From CABQCM01 sp965145485 (lineage in GTDB: Bacteria; Bacillota; Clostridia; Oscillospirales; Acutalibacteraceae): DNA of 64,000 nucleotides. The stretch's first letter is position 1. Each line of letters opens with the position of its first letter. The stretch lies in contig CBCTCU010000002.1 in NCBI GenBank assembly GCA_965145485.1, positions 66,340 through 130,339 on the forward strand, written 5' to 3'. Of this stretch, positions 60,470 through 64,000 are shown piece by piece. The notes under the pieces are model-generated. The model worked only from the letters and a program-made list of their open reading frames with translations. It made no database searches and was not told the DNA's origin. Made by a program: the position numbers and the translations under genes.

Positions 60470-60484
60470 GGGGGGGGGGGGGGG
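60470..60484 (+). repeat. Homopolymeric tract of 15 G
   Basis: CCGGCCGG runs into 15 consecutive G, then ATGCCGCCGGGGCGGG. It lies in the spacer between the dCMP deaminase and pcrA genes, about 260 bp before pcrA, in an otherwise gene-free 315-bp stretch. Length is prone to slippage and sequencing error. Confidence 0.85.
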
Positions 60485-60745
60485 ATGCCGCCGGGGCGGG
60501 CCAATGCGTCGTCTGCCGGCAGTGGACGGCCAGCGCGGTGTGCCATGGGATGGCGGCAGGGAGGCCCTGGAAGGGCCTTTGCCATCCTCTTTTTGTCGCG
60601 TGCGGCGCAGGCCACTGCGCATGTGAGGATGGCAGAAAAGCCGCCCGGTGTTTCAGCATCCTATCTTCCGCAGACCCTGGCCTGGAGCAAAACCGTGGCT
60701 GCTGGGGCGGCAGCCTACCGATGACATAGACAAGAGAAAGAGAGT

Positions 60746-63217
60746 ATGAATATGAGCGAGAGTTACCACAATCGATGCCTTGCCCTGCGGCGCAAGGTGC
60801 TGGAAAAAGAGTTTGAGCGTATGAACGACATGCAGCGCGAGGCGGTTTTTCACACCCAGGGCCCGCTTCTGATTCTGGCGGGCGCGGGCAGCGGAAAAAC
60901 CACCGTGCTGGTCAACCGCATCGCCAACCTCATCCAGCATGGGGACGCTTACCACAGCGACTGGCTACCCGATCCTCTGGAGGCGGAGGACGAAGAGCTG
61001 CTCAAAGCGGCCCTGGCCGGCGACCTCGCCCCGGCGCAGTCCCCCCGCCTTGAGCGCCTGCTGTCGGTGCGTCCGGCCCGCCCATGGGAGATATTGGCCA
61101 TCACCTTCACCAACAAGGCGGCAGGGGAGCTCAAAGACCGCTTGGCCGCCATGCTGGGGGAAGAGGGAAGGGATATCTGGGCCACCACCTTCCACTCTTC
61201 CTGCGCGCGGATTCTGCGCCGCTGGGGCGACCGGCTGGGCTATACGTCGCATTTTACCATTTACGACACCGACGACTCCCGGCGCTTGATGAAGGAGTGC
61301 CAGAAGGAGCTGTCGATGGACGATAAGCTCTACCCTCATCGCTCCATTCTGAGCGCCATCAGCAGGGCCAAGGATTCTCTGATCGACCCCGCCCAGTTTC
61401 TCAAGGATGCGGGAGGGGATTCCCGCCTGAAACGCTACGGCGAGGCCTACGTGTTGTATCAGCGCCGGCTGAAGGAAGCCGACGCCATGGATTTTGACGA
61501 CCTGATTGTCCAGACCGTTCGCCTGCTGCGCGAGCAGGAGGACGCGCTCGAGTATTACCAGAATAAATTTCAGTACATCATGGTCGACGAGTATCAGGAC
61601 ACCAACCATGCGCAATATGTCCTCACCAGCCTGCTCGCCGACAAGAACCGCAACCTTTGCGTGGTCGGGGACGACAATCAGAGCATCTATCGCTTCCGTG
61701 GGGCGACCATTGAAAATATTCTGAGCTTTGAAAAGCAATACGCCGAGGCAAAGGTCGTGCGCCTTGAGCAGAATTACCGCTCCACTCAGAATATCCTCGA
61801 CGCGGCCAACGCCGTCATCCGCAACAACAAGGTGCAAAAGGAGAAAAATCTCTGGACCAACAACGGCGAGGGCAGCCGCATTGAGATTTATACGGCCGAC
61901 GATGAGGAGGGGGAGGCGGCCCATGTCGCCGACACGATTTTGGAGAATGTCAAAAACGGTTCCCGCTATGCCGACCATGCCATCCTCTATCGGATGAACG
62001 CCCAGTCCAACGCCTTAGAACGCACGTTTGTGCGGGTCGGGATTCCCTACCGCATCGTCGGCGGCGTGAAGTTTTACGACCGCAAAGAGGTCAAGGACGT
62101 GCTGGCCTATCTGTGCGTTATCAGCAATCCGGCAGATACTTTGCGGCTGCGCCGCATCATCAACGAGCCCAAACGGGGCATCGGCACGGCGACGGTCAAC
62201 CGGGCCGCCGAAATTGCCGAGCAGCTTGGCATATCGATGTTTGAGGTGATTTCCCACGCGGACGAGTACGGCGATTTGCAGCGCAGCGCCCGCAAGCTGA
62301 TGGAATTTGCCTCCACCATGCAGTCGCTGATGCGCGCGGCGGACGAGCTCCCCCCGCATGAGCTGCTGGAGCTGACCCTCGACCGGTCGGGCTACCTGCT
62401 TGCCTTGCAGGCGCTGGGGGAGGAAGGGGCCGAGCGGGTGGAAAACGTCAATGAGCTCTCTTCCAACGTCATCCAGTATGAGCAGGAGGAGGACGAGCCT
62501 TCGCTGGCCGGATTTTTGGAAAACATTCAGTTGATGACCGACATCGATAATTTCAACGCCGACGCCGATACGGTGGTCATGATGACCATCCATTCGGCCA
62601 AGGGACTGGAATTTCCCAATGTGTTCCTCGTGGGAATGGAGGAAGGCATTTTCCCAGGCAACCAGAGCATCTACGCCGGCGAGGCCGAAATGGAGGAAGA
62701 GCGCCGGCTGGCCTACGTAGGCATCACGCGGGCGAAAAAAAATCTGACCCTTTCTCACGCGACCACCCGCCTGCTTTTTGGGCAGACCAACCGGAACCGG
62801 CCTTCCCGTTTCATGGGGGAAATCCCCTCGTCGTTAACCCACACTTCCGGTGGGCTTGGCCGCCGGGGGACGGGGAATGACTGGGGCGAGTCGTCCTCCG
62901 GCTCCGGATTCGCAAACCGTCCGTCCGGTGCAAAGCCCGCTTTTGGTTCAGGCCGCTCGTCCGGCTTTGCCCCTTCATCCGAAGCGCCGCGCACCGGTTT
63001 CCGCCGTCCTGCGGCTGGTGGAGGTGGGGAGGCTGCTCCCGCTGCCAAGACGGTCTACCGTCCCGGCGACCGTGTGGGACACAAGGCCTTTGGCGAGGGC
63101 CTGGTCGTTGAGGCGGTCAATATGGGCAACGATACCCTGCTGACCATTGCGTTTGACAAGGTGGGAACCAAAAAGCTCATGGCCAATTTCGCCCGGCTCA
63201 AAAAAGTGGAAGACTAA
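60746..63217 (+). CDS. pcrA: ATP-dependent DNA helicase PcrA/UvrD
   Basis: 3'-5' helicase in repair and in clearing RecA or replication conflicts. 823 residues. Walker A LAGAGSGKTTVL at 45-55, motif Ia ITFTNKAAGELK near 119, DEYQD (Walker B), QNYRST, and VMMTIHSAKGLEFPNVFLVG and the YVGITRAKKNL motif VI. About 45 residues (65-110, rich in Asp/Glu/Leu) are inserted between motifs I and Ia, unlike Bacillus PcrA. A Gly/Ser-rich linker and a Tudor-like C-terminal domain (YRPGDRVGHKAFGEG) close it. Confidence 0.97.
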   Translation: MNMSESYHNRCLALRRKVLEKEFERMNDMQREAVFHTQGPLLILAGAGSGKTTVLVNRIANLIQHGDAYHSDWLPDPLEAEDEELLKAALAGDLAPAQSPRLERLLSVRPARPWEILAITFTNKAAGELKDRLAAMLGEEGRDIWATTFHSSCARILRRWGDRLGYTSHFTIYDTDDSRRLMKECQKELSMDDKLYPHRSILSAISRAKDSLIDPAQFLKDAGGDSRLKRYGEAYVLYQRRLKEADAMDFDDLIVQTVRLLREQEDALEYYQNKFQYIMVDEYQDTNHAQYVLTSLLADKNRNLCVVGDDNQSIYRFRGATIENILSFEKQYAEAKVVRLEQNYRSTQNILDAANAVIRNNKVQKEKNLWTNNGEGSRIEIYTADDEEGEAAHVADTILENVKNGSRYADHAILYRMNAQSNALERTFVRVGIPYRIVGGVKFYDRKEVKDVLAYLCVISNPADTLRLRRIINEPKRGIGTATVNRAAEIAEQLGISMFEVISHADEYGDLQRSARKLMEFASTMQSLMRAADELPPHELLELTLDRSGYLLALQALGEEGAERVENVNELSSNVIQYEQEEDEPSLAGFLENIQLMTDIDNFNADADTVVMMTIHSAKGLEFPNVFLVGMEEGIFPGNQSIYAGEAEMEEERRLAYVGITRAKKNLTLSHATTRLLFGQTNRNRPSRFMGEIPSSLTHTSGGLGRRGTGNDWGESSSGSGFANRPSGAKPAFGSGRSSGFAPSSEAPRTGFRRPAAGGGGEAAPAAKTVYRPGDRVGHKAFGEGLVVEAVNMGNDTLLTIAFDKVGTKKLMANFARLKKVED

Positions 63218-63652
63218 GCACGCGATAACGCTACAGAATACATAATTGGCACAGGATGCGCACGAACGGGATCGATTGTTGATGGTCGGCTCTGCACCCT
63301 CTTTTGTTGAACATACCTTTTGACCTTTGCCTGGTGAGGACGGTTGCGATTCGGCGTTTGGATTTTTCAACGGTTTGCTGGGAACGGCCCTATTCCGATG
63401 GGCGTCCGTCGAAAATTCCTGTAGAAAAATTCTGCGGAGGCCAGGGCAAAAATTGCCTTGCCGACCTTTATCAAGGCGCGCGATATCCATTGATTTGATA
63501 CCATCGTGATCGATGGGGATGTTGTGGAGGAATTGGAAAATCGAAGAGCAGAGCGTGGAAGTCGTTGTGGTGCAACAAGACGCATCATGGATGAATTGGG
63601 TAGACTTGGCGCATACTATGGGTGAAAAACCGAGAAAGGATGATCACACGGT
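63218..63652. other. Gene-free spacer
   Basis: 435 bp between pcrA and a small gene. Dyads such as CCATCG-TGAT-CGATGG (63503-63518) are present, but no recognised RNA or gene. Confidence 0.4.
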
Positions 63653-63817
63653 ATGTCCAATCAACAGTTTCAAAACGACCCCGCCATGCAGGATTATTTT
63701 AATACCCTGCCGCCCCTGGTACAGGAATCGATCAAGCAGTCGGGCACGGAGCTTTGCAGCCTGCAGGAAATGAAGGATTTTGCCAACAAACTGCTCGAGC
63801 AAAATCCACAGGGCTGA
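63653..63817 (+). CDS. Small conserved-looking 54-residue protein
   Basis: 54 codons. Residues 9-25 (DPAMQDYFNTLPPLVQE) and SIKQSGTELCSLQEMKDFAN give an amphipathic helical pattern with N-x-L-P-x-x-V-Q-E-x-I-x-Q-S-G, which resembles short Clostridia proteins I have seen (recall, not a search). A GAAAGGA sits about 12 nt before the ATG. A terminator follows its stop directly. Function unknown. Confidence 0.65.
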   Translation: MSNQQFQNDPAMQDYFNTLPPLVQESIKQSGTELCSLQEMKDFANKLLEQNPQG

Positions 63818-63827
63818 AGCTGTGTCA

Positions 63828-63862
63828 AAAGCCGCTCATACCTTATGGTGTGGGCGGCCTTT
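63828..63862 (+). terminator. Terminator of the small gene
   Basis: AAAGCCGCTCATACC and GGTGTGGGCGGCCTTT pair with one bulge and two G-T pairs, ending in CTTTCCTTG; 10 nt after the stop codon. Confidence 0.75.
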
Positions 63863-63933
63863 CCTTGTTCCCCATTTTTGGATTCAGAATATCGCTCAGA
63901 AAGCTTGCAAGACCTCTGGAAGTATGGGCAGAA

Positions 63934-64000
63934 ATATGATATAATAGCCGCAGGCGGCTATTATAATCTAATTTTAAGCACGGGCCTACGGTCCTATGCA
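63934..64000. repeat. Dispersed palindromic repeat, cut by the right edge
   Basis: Perfect dyad ATAATAGCCGC / GCGGCTATTAT with 2-nt loop at 63941-63964, then AAGCACGGGCCT and CCTATGCA. The order and wording match the units at 38408-38590 (GAGCACGGGCCTG, CCATGTGCA), so it belongs to the same family. It runs off the window. Confidence 0.8.

Overview
The window is about 60% G+C, with Shine-Dalgarno sites of the GGAGG type, sigma-A-type promoters, a short-form HisG with HisZ, a V/A-type ATPase operon, LuxS, a YlmC/YmxH-type protein, CpsBCD-type tyrosine kinase/phosphatase genes and a type A RNase P RNA. This points to a Gram-positive, strictly fermentative Clostridia member, probably a high-G+C gut lineage near Oscillospirales/Ruminococcaceae. 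The species cannot be read from the sequence. No rRNA, tRNA, CRISPR array, transposase or prophage was recognised.

Left part (1-15 kb). A minus-strand operon, pyrH-frr-uppS-cdsA (cut by the left edge), serves pyrimidine nucleotides, ribosome recycling and lipid-carrier/phospholipid synthesis. Next is a polysaccharide-regulation trio (CpsC-, CpsD- and CpsB-like) plus a GNAT acetyltransferase, read leftward from a perfect-consensus promoter. Facing away is a heterodimeric ABC exporter. After it lie a small ribbon-helix-helix protein and a 227-bp inverted, diverged copy of part of the second exporter gene. Then, on the minus strand, come a G5/M23 cell-wall peptidase, luxS and an RluA-type pseudouridine synthase. 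The peptidase promoter is bracketed by twin palindromes.

Middle part (15-38 kb). A nine-gene V/A-type ATPase operon (H, C, I, K, F, E, A, B, D) is followed by a lower-G+C regulatory island of three XRE-type regulators and one sigma-region-4-like small protein, with overlapping divergent promoters and a shared repeated operator. The histidine operon follows: hisZ-G-D-C-B-(A::I fusion)-E. It carries a 123-bp tandem repeat between hisZ and hisG and lacks hisH and hisF. A YlmC-like protein, a GH3 lipoprotein, a ribulokinase and a small hypothetical protein complete the section.

Right part (38-64 kb). A two-component system precedes a VTC-domain protein, a DUF4956 membrane protein and a repetitive lipoprotein. 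Direct repeats of the type bound by OmpR-family regulators sit at the operon promoter, and a truncated glycosyltransferase lies at the end. Then come rnpB and galU, a pair of zinc-ribbon membrane proteins (one with a RING-like domain), and prfB without the usual programmed frameshift. An alpha/beta hydrolase - MurF-like ligase - Ddl cluster is followed by a cation efflux protein overlapping a galactokinase gene, an orphan oadG-oadB pair (sodium pump without its carboxyltransferase or biotin carrier), dCMP deaminase, pcrA and a 54-codon conserved-looking small gene. A palindromic dispersed repeat family occurs near 38.4 kb and at the right edge.
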